The position numbers were made by a program, and so were the translations under genes. From contig OX365939.1 in assembly GCA_947243795.1 (NCBI GenBank), positions 785,001 to 849,000 of the forward strand: DNA of 64,000 bases. Reading direction: 5' to 3'. Positions 1 through 12,582 of this stretch are shown in pieces. The notes under the pieces were generated by a model. The model searched no databases. It worked only from the letters and a program-made list of their open reading frames with translations, and was not told where the DNA came from. The DNA is from Saccharomyces uvarum (Eukaryota > Ascomycota > Saccharomycetes > Saccharomycetales > Saccharomycetaceae). The stretch's first letter is position 1. Each line of letters starts with the position of its first letter.

Positions 1-1
1 T

Positions 2-3922
<3,921 letters not shown>

Positions 3923-4409
3923 TCGCAATAACATTCAGTATGAAATACTTGAATTTCTGTTTTATATTTACTGATATTCCTGTTTTGAAGCAAATAAGCT
4001 AGAAATACTCAAAAGGTTATTTGAATATTATCCGATGTTTTAGTTGAGATTGTTATATTTTTGACACTTTTATTTACTTTGGAAGGGTCTTGTAATTTAG
4101 TTTTTTTATTGTAAATATATAAACATATTTATATATTAGGGTTTTGTCTTTGTCCAATTAAATGATTATTATAAGCACTGTTATGTTCTTTTTTTTGGCA
4201 GCGCTTTTAAACATCTAGGTACGACAAAAATTTATTCGGCGCCAGTAAAATTGCAAAAAGGACATTTGTGTCACTTGATTGATAGAAGAAAATGCGATTA
4301 CAAAAAACTGTTCCTACGACATAAAAGCGGTGAGATATTGAAAAGTTTTAATTAAGCTACATCTTTCATTACTTCCCTGATTAGAAAACAGCCAAAAATT
4401 TATAAGAGC
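3923..4409. other. FKS1-GAS2 intergenic region
   Basis: This 487-base tandem intergenic region holds the FKS1 3' UTR, with T-rich and TATATA-rich stretches around 4050-4140, and the GAS2 promoter. The only specific site I can support is the middle sporulation element listed separately. No further gene is seen. Confidence 0.7.
4264..4275 (-). promoter_or_regulatory. Middle sporulation element (Ndt80 site) upstream of GAS2
   Basis: The minus strand reads AGTGACACAAAT, a full match to the MSE consensus DSYGNCRCAAAW. It lies about 135 bases upstream of the GAS2 start, the usual place for an Ndt80 site. GAS2 is known in S. cerevisiae as a sporulation-specific gene, so the site explains its expression. 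Confidence 0.75.
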
Positions 4410-6077
4410 ATGAGGCACAAACAAAAATTGTGTATAGCCATTCAATTATTTGTTTGTTTTTTTATACATTTTACTTTCGGTTCCTCAAGTGACAATTATG
4501 AAAATACTCCAGAAATTAAGATAGTTGGAAGCAAGTTTTTCAACTCTCTGAATGGAGCACAGTTTTTTATTAAAGGTATCGCATATCAACCACAGAGAAG
4601 TGAACAGGAGCTTGCAAATGCAAATGGTGCTTTTGAGACAAAATATATTGACGCCTTGGCAGATCCAGAACTATGCTTGAGAGATATACCATACCTCAAA
4701 AGACTGGGAGTAAACACGTTGCGTATTTATGCAATTGACCCAACAAAGTCACACGACAAATGTATGGAAGCACTGTCTGCTGAAGGAATGTATGTTCTAT
4801 TAGACCTTTCAGAACCAGACATTTCAATAAATAGAGAAGAACCCTCTTGGAATGTTAACATTTTCGAAAGATATAAATCTGTAATTGACGCAATGTCTTC
4901 TTTTCCAAATTTGCTTGGTTTTTTTGCAGGAAATGAGGTGACAAACGACCATACAAATACATTTGCTTCACCCTTTGTAAAGGCAGCAATTAGAGATTCC
5001 AAAGAGTACATATCGAGGTCCGATTATAGAAATATTCCGGTCGGTTACTCTACTAATGATGATGCTGTAACCAGAGAAAACCTAGCCAATTATTTCGTTT
5101 GCGGAGAGGTTAAAGCTGATTTCTACGGAATAAATATGTATGAATGGTGCGGGTATTCTACATATGGGACTAGTGGATATAGGGAAAGAACAAAAGAATT
5201 TAAAAGCTATCCAATCCCTGTATTTTTCTCTGAATTTGGCTGCAATATCATAAAACCGAGACCATTTACTGAAGTCAGTGCTTTATATGGTAACAAGATG
5301 TCCTCAGTTTGGTCGGGAGGTCTTGCATATATGTATTTTGAAGAAGAAAATGAATATGGTGTTGTTAAAATAAATGACAATGATGAAGTGGATATTCTTC
5401 CTGATTTTAAGAACCTCGAGAAAGAGTTCAAAAAAGCCGATCCAAAAGGTATCACAGAGGAACAGTATTCAATTGCTTTGAAAAAGCAGCTGGCACTGAA
5501 TGATACTGAATGCCCAAGCATTACTGTGAGAGTTTGGGAAGCAAACGAAAAACTACCTGCAACACCAGACAAATCTAAGTGCGCCTGTTTGGATGCCGTT
5601 TTGCCATGTGCTGTGGTTCCTTTCGGTTCTGAGTCTGAAAAATACGAGAACTATTTTGATTATTTATGTTCGGAAGTTGATTGTTCTGATATTCAGGCAA
5701 ACGGTAAAACAGGTATGTACGGTAAATTCTCTGATTGTTCCGTAGAGCAAAAAATGTCTTTACAGCTAAGCAAACTGTATTACAAGATAGGCGCGAAAGA
5801 CCAACACTGCCCCCTCAATGATAGAAACGTATACTTTAATTTGGAAAGCTTGGAATCTCTCCCAAACGATTCAGTATGCCTTGATATTCTCGATTCTATA
5901 ATTACCGGTGCGTGTTCCAATGGCGATTGTTCAATCTCAAATCCAGCACGGAATAAGGAGAATTCAAAGGCGAAGCATCCCCCGAATAAAGAAATAAATG
6001 GCAGTGCCGTTGCATTTAAAACCTCAGGGTTTATAATACTTTTAATTTCTATGGTGACTGCTGGGGTTGTTTTCTGA
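4410..6077 (+). CDS. GAS2: GH72 1,3-beta-glucanosyltransferase, sporulation type
   Basis: GPI-anchored enzyme that cuts and religates 1,3-beta-glucan, elongating chains in the inner glucan layer of the spore wall. It has 555 residues, the same as S. cerevisiae Gas2. Residues 1-24 form a hydrophobic signal peptide. The GH72 barrel follows, with the acid/base Glu176 in AGNEVTN and the nucleophile Glu275 in FFSEFG, the same numbers as the structurally characterised Gas2. A cysteine-rich X8/CBM43 module spans roughly residues 380-480 (CACLDAVLPC onward). The last 24 residues are hydrophobic, fitting a GPI-attachment signal. The start is the first ATG of the frame and lies downstream of an MSE. 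The gene looks intact. Confidence 0.96.
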   Translation: MRHKQKLCIAIQLFVCFFIHFTFGSSSDNYENTPEIKIVGSKFFNSLNGAQFFIKGIAYQPQRSEQELANANGAFETKYIDALADPELCLRDIPYLKRLGVNTLRIYAIDPTKSHDKCMEALSAEGMYVLLDLSEPDISINREEPSWNVNIFERYKSVIDAMSSFPNLLGFFAGNEVTNDHTNTFASPFVKAAIRDSKEYISRSDYRNIPVGYSTNDDAVTRENLANYFVCGEVKADFYGINMYEWCGYSTYGTSGYRERTKEFKSYPIPVFFSEFGCNIIKPRPFTEVSALYGNKMSSVWSGGLAYMYFEEENEYGVVKINDNDEVDILPDFKNLEKEFKKADPKGITEEQYSIALKKQLALNDTECPSITVRVWEANEKLPATPDKSKCACLDAVLPCAVVPFGSESEKYENYFDYLCSEVDCSDIQANGKTGMYGKFSDCSVEQKMSLQLSKLYYKIGAKDQHCPLNDRNVYFNLESLESLPNDSVCLDILDSIITGACSNGDCSISNPARNKENSKAKHPPNKEINGSAVAFKTSGFIILLISMVTAGVVF

Positions 6078-6319
6078 AAAACGTAAGTTGTCCCTAAAGA
6101 AGATCCACGTTATTTATTCTGAAAAAAAGCTGTGTGATAATTAACAGTTTAAAAAGTATTAATAATTAAGAATAAGCAAATATCTTTTAAAATTTATAAA
6201 AGAGGTATATAAAACTTTTAGAATAGGTGATTACGTATATACATTTATTCGTATAAATTGGAGTAAGTGATTTCGTATTGTTTTTAATTCGTATATGATA
6301 TTAAAGCAAATCTGGTAAT

Positions 6320-6979
6320 TGTTGGAACAAGATTCAACTGTTGTCCATCTATTACTATTATATACGGTGTTAAAAGATGACATAAATTACAAGACCAGTA
6401 AATTAAGATTCAAACTGTCATCGAAATTAATGGAAAATGAAACGCAAGGACTTATATTGTAAGAGGGTCAATGAATGATAATATATAAAAAGAGGAAAAG
6501 AATCATTTATAATGTTATGCAAAATTGCAGATTCCTTTTTGTGGACTCCTAAATCCATGAGGAGAATCTCTAGTATAATCTTGAGATGAGTGTGGATTTT
6601 GATGTAATTGTTGGGATTCCATTTTTTATAAGGCAATAATATTAGGTATGTAGATATACTAGAAGTTCTCCTCGGGGATTTAGGAATCCATAAAAGGGAA
6701 TCTGCAATTCTACACAATTCTATAGATATTATTATCATCGTTTTATATGTTATCATTCATTGATCCTACTACATTATCAATCCTTGCGTTTCAGCTTCCA
6801 CTAATTTCGATGACTATTTCTCATCATTTGCGTCATCTTCTAACACCGTATATGATAATATACTAGTAACGTAAATACTAGTTAGTAGATGATAGTTGAT
6901 TTATATTACAACAAATATATATACGTAATATTATAACATTAAGAAACAATGGGATCCCAAAGATCATCATATAATTTCA
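6320..6979 (+). mobile_element. Older Ty1/Ty2-type solo LTR, split by a second LTR
   Basis: A delta-like LTR starts with TGTTGGAA at 6320 and runs to 6581. It resumes at 6914 (the segment leading into AACAATGGGATCCC) and fades out near 6979. The two parts correspond to consecutive portions of one Ty1/Ty2 LTR, so a single insertion interrupts it. No internal Ty coding sequence is present, so this is a solo-LTR fossil. It is clearly older than the LTR inside it. Its right edge is approximate. Confidence 0.8.
6582..6913 (-). mobile_element. Ty1/Ty2-type solo LTR, minus orientation, inserted in an older LTR
   Basis: This is a full-length delta LTR of 332 bases on the minus strand. It begins TGTTGTAATATAAATCAACT at 6913 and ends ...CTCATCTCA at 6582, giving the usual TG...CA ends. 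Five-base flanks at 6577-6581 and 6914-6918 are near matches and look like a target-site duplication. It lies about 170 bases upstream of a tRNA gene, the classic Ty1 target window. It is a fossil without internal genes and looks whole as an LTR. Confidence 0.85.
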
Positions 6980-7086
6980 AAGGTCATTAAGTCCAAACCA
7001 GTATGCTGATGATAATTCGATTCGTAGTTGGGGAAAGATTTTGCATTGTTACATGATTGCATTTCTTATCATTGATAGTTTACTAT

Positions 7087-7158
7087 GCTCCTCTAGTGCA
7101 ATGGTTAGCATGCATTCTTCCGGTGGCTGTGATCCGGGTTCGAGTCCCGGGAGGAGCT
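7087..7158 (+). tRNA. tR(CCG)L: tRNA-Arg (anticodon CCG)
   Basis: A 72-base cloverleaf with acceptor strands GCTCCTC / GAGGAGC, D-stem GTGC/GCAT and T-arm CCGGG-TTCGAGT-CCCGG. The anticodon loop TTCCGGT gives anticodon CCG, reading CGG codons. There is no intron. A T-run begins around 7166 and would serve as the Pol III terminator. In S. cerevisiae this position holds the single-copy essential gene TRR4. Box A and box B sequences are in the D and T arms as expected. The Ty LTRs just upstream are typical for a Pol III gene. Confidence 0.96.
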
Positions 7159-7955
7159 CTTAAATATTTTTTTGTTTTTGGAGATTATTTGAAAATGAGA
7201 TGTCCTATAAACCGAGTGTAAGAAAACGTCAGTTTTAAAGTGGTTTGAGAAAGTATAAATTTGTTGTATAGAGAGAACTTGCATCAATTAGTATATCAAG
7301 GCAAGAGCTGCTCTTCAGTCTTATATTTTTATCTTAAATAATTCAAGAAAAGCCGCTTTCAGTAGCCAGTGATTAGGCACCGACAAGCGAGTGTGTGTGT
7401 ATAAAGACTTTCACTATAGATCACAATATCTATAGCTGTTAAAATACCGAGAATGGCTCGATGAGAAGTGCCATTACTAAAGGGAAGTACACGGTACAGA
7501 CATGTTTACGATATTAATACCTCTGTGTGTTATTTAGTCAAGCTTGCTCTATAATACCTATTACAGAAACTATAGCCGATTTTCCTGTCAAACAGTATCA
7601 TGCCTGCACATTTCTCTTGTTTGACATCCGTACATATTATGTTTTTAGCTTTACCGCTAAACGCGATGTATGGGTTATTCGTTTGTTCAAAAATTGCTTT
7701 CTTTAAAACTGCCTTTTGCTCATCGGGGAATTTCGTAAGAGAGAGTTGGCTAATGTCGGAGACTCGGCCTAGGGCAGTGCTGTAACAGGAGGCACTAGGT
7801 TGGCGAAGGTACCGGATATTCTTGTCTGCGAACGCCTGTTGGCGGTGGCTTTTGTAGAAGGCGATATACTACCTACTGAGGTGGCTATAATAGCAAAGGA
7901 CGATTTTACATTAGGTTTGTCATAATAATAAAATATCCAACCAAAAAGTATCCAA
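7159..7955. other. tRNA-RPL26A intergenic region
   Basis: About 800 bases with the tRNA terminator T-run near 7166-7173 and the RPL26A promoter, including the Rap1 site listed separately. Short open frames here (7600-7785 and antisense 7769-8107) show no family signal. No other gene is seen. Confidence 0.6.
7624..7636 (+). promoter_or_regulatory. Rap1 site of the RPL26A promoter
   Basis: ACATCCGTACATA matches the ribosomal-protein type Rap1 motif (ACAYCCRTACAT). It lies about 320 bases upstream of the RPL26A start, the usual distance for the Rap1-Fhl1-Ifh1 promoters of yeast ribosomal protein genes. I did not find a clear second site. Confidence 0.7.
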
Positions 7956-8806
7956 ATGGCTAAACAATCATTAGGTATGTGTCCAGATGCTAAATCTATA
8001 TATGTAATTGAACTAGAGTTAGGAATTAAGGTATAAATTATCAAAACAAGATTGAAAAGGACCAGTACCACTAAATTCAGATCGAAACAGGATGTATTCA
8101 GAAGCATAATCTACAGTTAGTGAAGTAGCCCCTTACAAGTGAGCGAATATAACTATTAGAGAAAACTAGCAGAGTACTGATTTTAAATACCAAAAATTTT
8201 CCTCTTTTATGAGTAGACAATACCGTGAAATCCGCAGTGCAATGATTTAAACGAACCATATATATGGGTAAAGGCTTCTGAGTTTCTCAATATGAGATGT
8301 ATAAAGAAACTTTAATTTGCGCAAGATACATAATTGTCGCAAGAATTTCAAAAGTCGCCTGACACTAATTCTAACTGCTAGAAATTTATCCAAGTCACCA
8401 CAATACTAACATGATTATTATTATTATTATTATTTATTTAGACGTTTCCTCCGACAGAAGAAAGTCCAGAAAGGCTTATTTCACTGCCCCATCTTCCGAA
8501 CGTCGTGTTTTATTATCCGCTCCATTATCCAAGGAATTGAGAGCTCAATACGGTATTAAAACTTTGCCAATCAGAAGAGATGATGAAGTCTTAGTCGTTC
8601 GTGGTTCCAAGAAGGGTCAAGAAGGTAAGATCTCCTCTGTTTACAGATTGAAGTTCGCTGTTCAAGTTGACAAGGTTACCAAGGAAAAGGTCAACGGTGC
8701 TTCCGTTCCAATTAACTTGCACCCATCTAAGCTTGTTATCACCAAATTACACTTGGACAAGGACAGAAAAGCTTTGATCCAAAGAAAGGGCGGTAAGTTA
8801 GAGTAA
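7956..8806 (+). CDS. RPL26A: 60S ribosomal protein L26A (uL24), spliced
   Basis: Large-subunit protein uL24, which binds 25S rRNA near the exit tunnel. Exon 1 is 7956-7974 (ATGGCTAAACAATCATTAG, 19 bases) and exon 2 is 8442-8806; joined they give 127 residues starting [20 protein letters not shown]. The length and the tiny first exon equal those of S. cerevisiae RPL26A. The KOW motif lies around [18 protein letters not shown]. The open frame that begins in the intron at 8411 is not the true start. A Rap1 site lies upstream. Codon use is strongly biased to preferred yeast codons, as in highly expressed genes. Confidence 0.97.
7975..8441 (+). other. RPL26A intron
   Basis: A 467-base intron with 5' site GTATGT (7975-7980), branch site TACTAAC (8404-8410) and 3' site TTTAG (AG at 8440-8441). 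A short (ATT)n run lies between branch site and acceptor. I see no snoRNA in it. Confidence 0.95.
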
Positions 8807-9176
8807 ACTATATAACTCCCTCAAAACTTCTCAAAACTTATTGCACTTTTTTTACACAAACCATTTAATAATCATATGTAAAACGTATAAAATAGTATCC
8901 ATTCGACTATACTGAAAATCCTTTATATAGTATGTGATCTATCACCCGAACCTCTGATCTTACAGGTTTGAATGCTTTTTTTCGGAGTGAAATATATTCG
9001 GCTTATGCTAGAAACCGGGGTTAAGGGGGGTGGGAGTAATGAGAAGCAAGAACCGGGATAGAAGCTTTAACACAAAAGCAGATTACTCCGCTTGAATCTG
9101 TACACAACATTGTCAGGTCCCGCTCCCCCAAAAGTAGAATTCCGAGTTCCATCTATAAGTTGAGAAGTTAGCAAGA
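8807..9176. other. RPL26A-YLR345W intergenic region
   Basis: 370 bases with the RPL26A 3' UTR and the promoter of the next gene. A G-run (AAGGGGGG, 9023-9030) contains the stress element core AGGGG; this is weak evidence for Msn2/4 control. No gene is seen. Confidence 0.5.
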
Positions 9177-10706
9177 ATGTCGAATGTGCTCTCTGATGAT
9201 GAAGAGCTCCTCAATGGGCTAGGAAGTGAGATTATAAAGCCCTTTAAACAAGGTAATCATATGGCAAGAACTGTCAAAAGATGGGTAAACAACAAACCCT
9301 CTAATACAACAGGATCTGTAAACATCAACGTTGATGGAGTGCATGGGCCAGTAAATACGGAAAGTTATATATCCCCTGGACAACTTTACTCCACGGACTC
9401 AGGTAATCTATTTCACGCAGGAAGAATTCTCGTCGTTCTCGTCGGCCTCCCCGCAACATCTAAGACATTGTTATCTGTAGCGATTACAAGGTATACTAGA
9501 TGGTTAGGAGTCAGGACCAAATCATTCCATTTTTCAGAATATAAAAAATCCGCCAAAGATATACCTTCTGATTATTTCTGTGTAGTTCCAAAGTCAAAAG
9601 AGGGGGTGGAATTTAACGAAAAGCTTCGCAGGCGGATGTTAGATGACATACTTTTATTTTTCAATGGCACTTCTGGTCAGCTGGCCATTTATGATGCCTT
9701 AAACATTCGTAAGATTGACAGAAAGAATTTAGAAGCAACATTTTCTGAAATTGGTGTTAAAGTACTTTTCATAGAATCAATCGTATCTGATCAAGAAATC
9801 ATGAATAGAAATATAGCTCTCGTGTTACAGTCGAGTGATTATAGAGGCCTTTCAACTGATGATGCCGTCGACGAATATATGAGGCGTTTGGCACTCAACG
9901 AACCATACTACGAGATGATGACGCACGACGAAGAATTGTCGTACATTAAATATATTAATCTGGGAAAGCAAATAATTGTGAAAGATAATATACATGGCTA
10001 TCTAGTTAACAAAATTGTCTTCTTTTTAATGAATTTGAGACAGAAAAAGGGATGTGTGTATTTTGCCCGCTGTGGGACTAGCGATAAAGATAACTATATG
10101 CATGATGAAGAACTAAATGATGAAGGAATCCGTTATTCGAAAGTGCTTAAAAGTTTTGTGCTCAATAGAATTGAACAGAAGAGACTGGAAAAGAGAAACT
10201 CTGAATCTTTAGTTGAAGTAATGGATGGAAACTATGATAAAGATTTGAAGACATCCTTGATAGTTTGGACAGGTCCCAGGAAAAGAACCCACGATACTGG
10301 TCTTTTTTTTACAAAAGAAGGTATCAAGGTTCAGCAACGATCTGAACTGAGACAATTGAACCCAGGGAGTATCGCCGATCTCACTGATGAACAAATAATG
10401 AAGAAATTTCCCTCAGAATACACAGAATCATTGAAGGACCCATATCATTTTAGATTCCCCAGAGCAGAATCTTATCACGACTTGGCTGTTCGTATGGAAC
10501 CCTTGTTATTAGAAATGGAGCACACGAGCAAGGATATTCTCATCATTGCTCATGAGTCAACGTTGAGAGTATTATATGGCTATTTAATGGCCTGCACTTG
10601 CGTTGAACTACCGAACTTAGACTTCACAAGAGAAAAATTGGTTGAAATTTCATTTAGTCCCTTTTGCAATACGGTCGAACTATTGGACATCCCTTCAACG
10701 GATTAA
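9177..10706 (+). CDS. 6-phosphofructo-2-kinase/fructose-2,6-bisphosphatase-like protein (YLR345W), probable pseudoenzyme
   Basis: 509 residues, orthologue of S. cerevisiae YLR345W, with the two-domain layout of PFKFB proteins. The kinase-like half has a P-loop relic GLPATSKT (about residues 90-97), where active members have GLPARGKT; the glycine before Lys is replaced. The phosphatase-like half begins near residue 295 with VYFARCGTSD in place of the catalytic (T/C)RHGES; the nucleophile His is Cys. The second-histidine segment survives as IIAHESTLRVLYGYL. Both active sites therefore look compromised, although the reading frame is intact and conserved. The start is the first ATG of the frame. 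In S. cerevisiae its function is unproven; a regulatory or binding role is only inference. Confidence 0.9.
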   Translation: MSNVLSDDEELLNGLGSEIIKPFKQGNHMARTVKRWVNNKPSNTTGSVNINVDGVHGPVNTESYISPGQLYSTDSGNLFHAGRILVVLVGLPATSKTLLSVAITRYTRWLGVRTKSFHFSEYKKSAKDIPSDYFCVVPKSKEGVEFNEKLRRRMLDDILLFFNGTSGQLAIYDALNIRKIDRKNLEATFSEIGVKVLFIESIVSDQEIMNRNIALVLQSSDYRGLSTDDAVDEYMRRLALNEPYYEMMTHDEELSYIKYINLGKQIIVKDNIHGYLVNKIVFFLMNLRQKKGCVYFARCGTSDKDNYMHDEELNDEGIRYSKVLKSFVLNRIEQKRLEKRNSESLVEVMDGNYDKDLKTSLIVWTGPRKRTHDTGLFFTKEGIKVQQRSELRQLNPGSIADLTDEQIMKKFPSEYTESLKDPYHFRFPRAESYHDLAVRMEPLLLEMEHTSKDILIIAHESTLRVLYGYLMACTCVELPNLDFTREKLVEISFSPFCNTVELLDIPSTD

Positions 10707-10932
10707 GATAATAAACTTGCATCGTTGATGTGTATCGTATATACTCGAAATAGTTATTTTACATTTAAGAAGAATTGATGAACAATGAAACTAAGATAAA
10801 AAAATTATTATGAATATTAGTATGTAAATTCTGTACACATTTTCTATAGAGAGAGTTAGTCTAAACATTTACATTTATGACTAGTGCTTAGGTCAAAAGA
10901 CGTGATAATGACATGATATGCAGAGGCAATTC

Positions 10933-11238
10933 TTAAAAAAAGCTCTCATTTGACGAATTTTCTTCAGTTATAGTCTCCAATGTTACTTTGGGGCCTTTCT
11001 TAGTTTTATTCTTGGCCTTCAAACCTCCTCTCATAAGCAATTCTTCCATTTCTGTCTCATGCGCAGCTTTCAGAAGATCGTATCTAGTAATCTTATCTGG
11101 CTTACTGCTTACATATCGACCAGAACCCACACCGTTAATGTATTTCCATGGACATACCATCCAACCTGTAAATGTGGCGGTTGAATTTATTGCATTTTTT
11201 GAAACTAGAGCGATGGAGCCGTTGCTAACTGATTGCAT
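10933..11238 (-). CDS. CIS1: Cis1-like small protein (YLR346C)
   Basis: 101 residues, colinear with S. cerevisiae Cis1 (YLR346C), which responds to drug and oxidative stress and is reported in mitochondria. No domain is visible. The C-terminal half is charged (TEMEELLMRGGLKAKNKTKKG) and the conserved centre is CPWKYINGVGSGRYVSSKPDKITRYDLLKAA. That Trp/Tyr-rich centre is the best family signature. The start ATG is at 11238 on the minus strand. A palindromic CCGCGG at 11508-11513 lies about 270 bases upstream and resembles a degenerate Pdr1/Pdr3 or Stb5-type element. The molecular function is not known to me. Confidence 0.88.
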   Translation of the reverse strand: MQSVSNGSIALVSKNAINSTATFTGWMVCPWKYINGVGSGRYVSSKPDKITRYDLLKAAHETEMEELLMRGGLKAKNKTKKGPKVTLETITEENSSNESFF

Positions 11239-12582
11239 TTTTTAGTATAGATATTAGACTGCGTTATCCTCTAATGTTTTGACTTTCAGTTTTCATGAAC
11301 CTTACAGACTTTAATTGTAATAAGAGCTAAAGGTGTAAAGAACAGATAGCTATAAAGAAAATGTGGAGTTCAAGGGTTAGTTGCACTAACCTTTATATAA
11401 TATTTTTACGCTTGGATACATTATGTAAGTCTGTGGTGATTAATTATCACAAAGAACCATAAGGAAAAAGATAAATTGGATTACTTAATATCGATGAACA
11501 AAGCCTGCCGCGGGCGTGGAAATCTTAGTAAGGAAAGTTAAGGTGGCACTGCATTGCGCTGCTGTAAGTTCACAGCAAGTTGATAGGGACCGCAAACAAG
11601 TCCCATGGAAATAAGCGGAGATCATTACTTACGCTGGGCGCATGCACAAGCACGGCTGATTTTAAAACAAAAGCTAAATGATAGGCTTTTCTATTAGTAA
11701 CTTAAAATTTCTTTTTTGGAGGGTGTCAAGAAAGGTCAAGAATCTTTTATGTTGGTGTTTGCGCCGACTATCATTTGTGAGGTAAGCGTTTGTGCCAGCT
11801 ATTATCTATAAGGGATGTTCCGCGCCTCATTTTAATTTGAGTGTGCTTTGTTTCACTCTAGAATCCAATCCATCTTCCTATCTGTATATGTGGGGACGAG
11901 AAGTCGGCTGGTTATGCACAAGATACGTAGTCAATAGTTATGTAAATTTCTATAATCAAAGCTCCCTGAAATAGGAAGTTATTAAATTGTATTCAAAGCA
12001 GTGGAAAGTCTTTATCAAAGGTATCTATAGGAGGAATATTAAGGGTTATGGGCGCTATGACACAAATATTAAGATTAAAGGGGAAACGGAACAACGGGAT
12101 AAAATAAAATAGAAGAACAATCTAAAAAAGAAGATAAAAATAGAGGGAGAGAGAGGAGAGAGAGAAAAAAAGATGAGAAGAAGTAAAATGTAGAAGTATT
12201 ATTGATATTATAATATAATAATAAAAGAGAAGATAATAGATGAGAAGGAGAAGGAGGGAGAGGAGGAGAAGGAGGAGGAGCAGGAGGAGAAGGAAAAGAG
12301 AGAGGAAATAAAAATTAAGATGTACATTAAAAAAAAGGAGGAAATTCTAAAAAGTGTAATTGAAATTAGAAAAGAATGCAGGTATTTTGTTTTTCCCTTC
12401 CAAAATGAGCAAGGGAACAAAATCATAAAAGTAAAATAACAAATTAATTATGATCAAAGAGATGGGTGTTGAGAAACCATGTGGTGTGTTAATGCGTTGA
12501 TAACTACAGCCTGTATTGGATGATAGAGGCGGAAAAGAACCAAAAGTAAAGAAGGACATTCAATTTGTAAATCCTATTGTGA
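11239..12582. other. CIS1-KAP95 intergenic region
   Basis: 1.34 kb between the CIS1 promoter side and the KAP95 3' end. It holds the CCGCGG palindrome (11508-11513), AT-rich sequence and a long purine-rich tract (12140-12308, listed separately). Short open frames at 11792-11974 and 12208-12559 are low-complexity or have no family signal. No gene is supported. Confidence 0.6.
12140..12308 (+). repeat. Purine-rich low-complexity tract
   Basis: Two nearly pure G/A stretches, about 12140-12188 (GAGA-type) and 12242-12308 (GGAGAA and GGA-type, broken once by C at 12281), flank an AT-rich piece. Read on the minus strand they would be a pyrimidine tract about 280 bases beyond the KAP95 stop codon. 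Confidence 0.85.

Noticed and set aside
12208-12559. Ser/Phe-rich minus-strand frames downstream of KAP95
   Set aside because: They are translations of the purine-rich tract.
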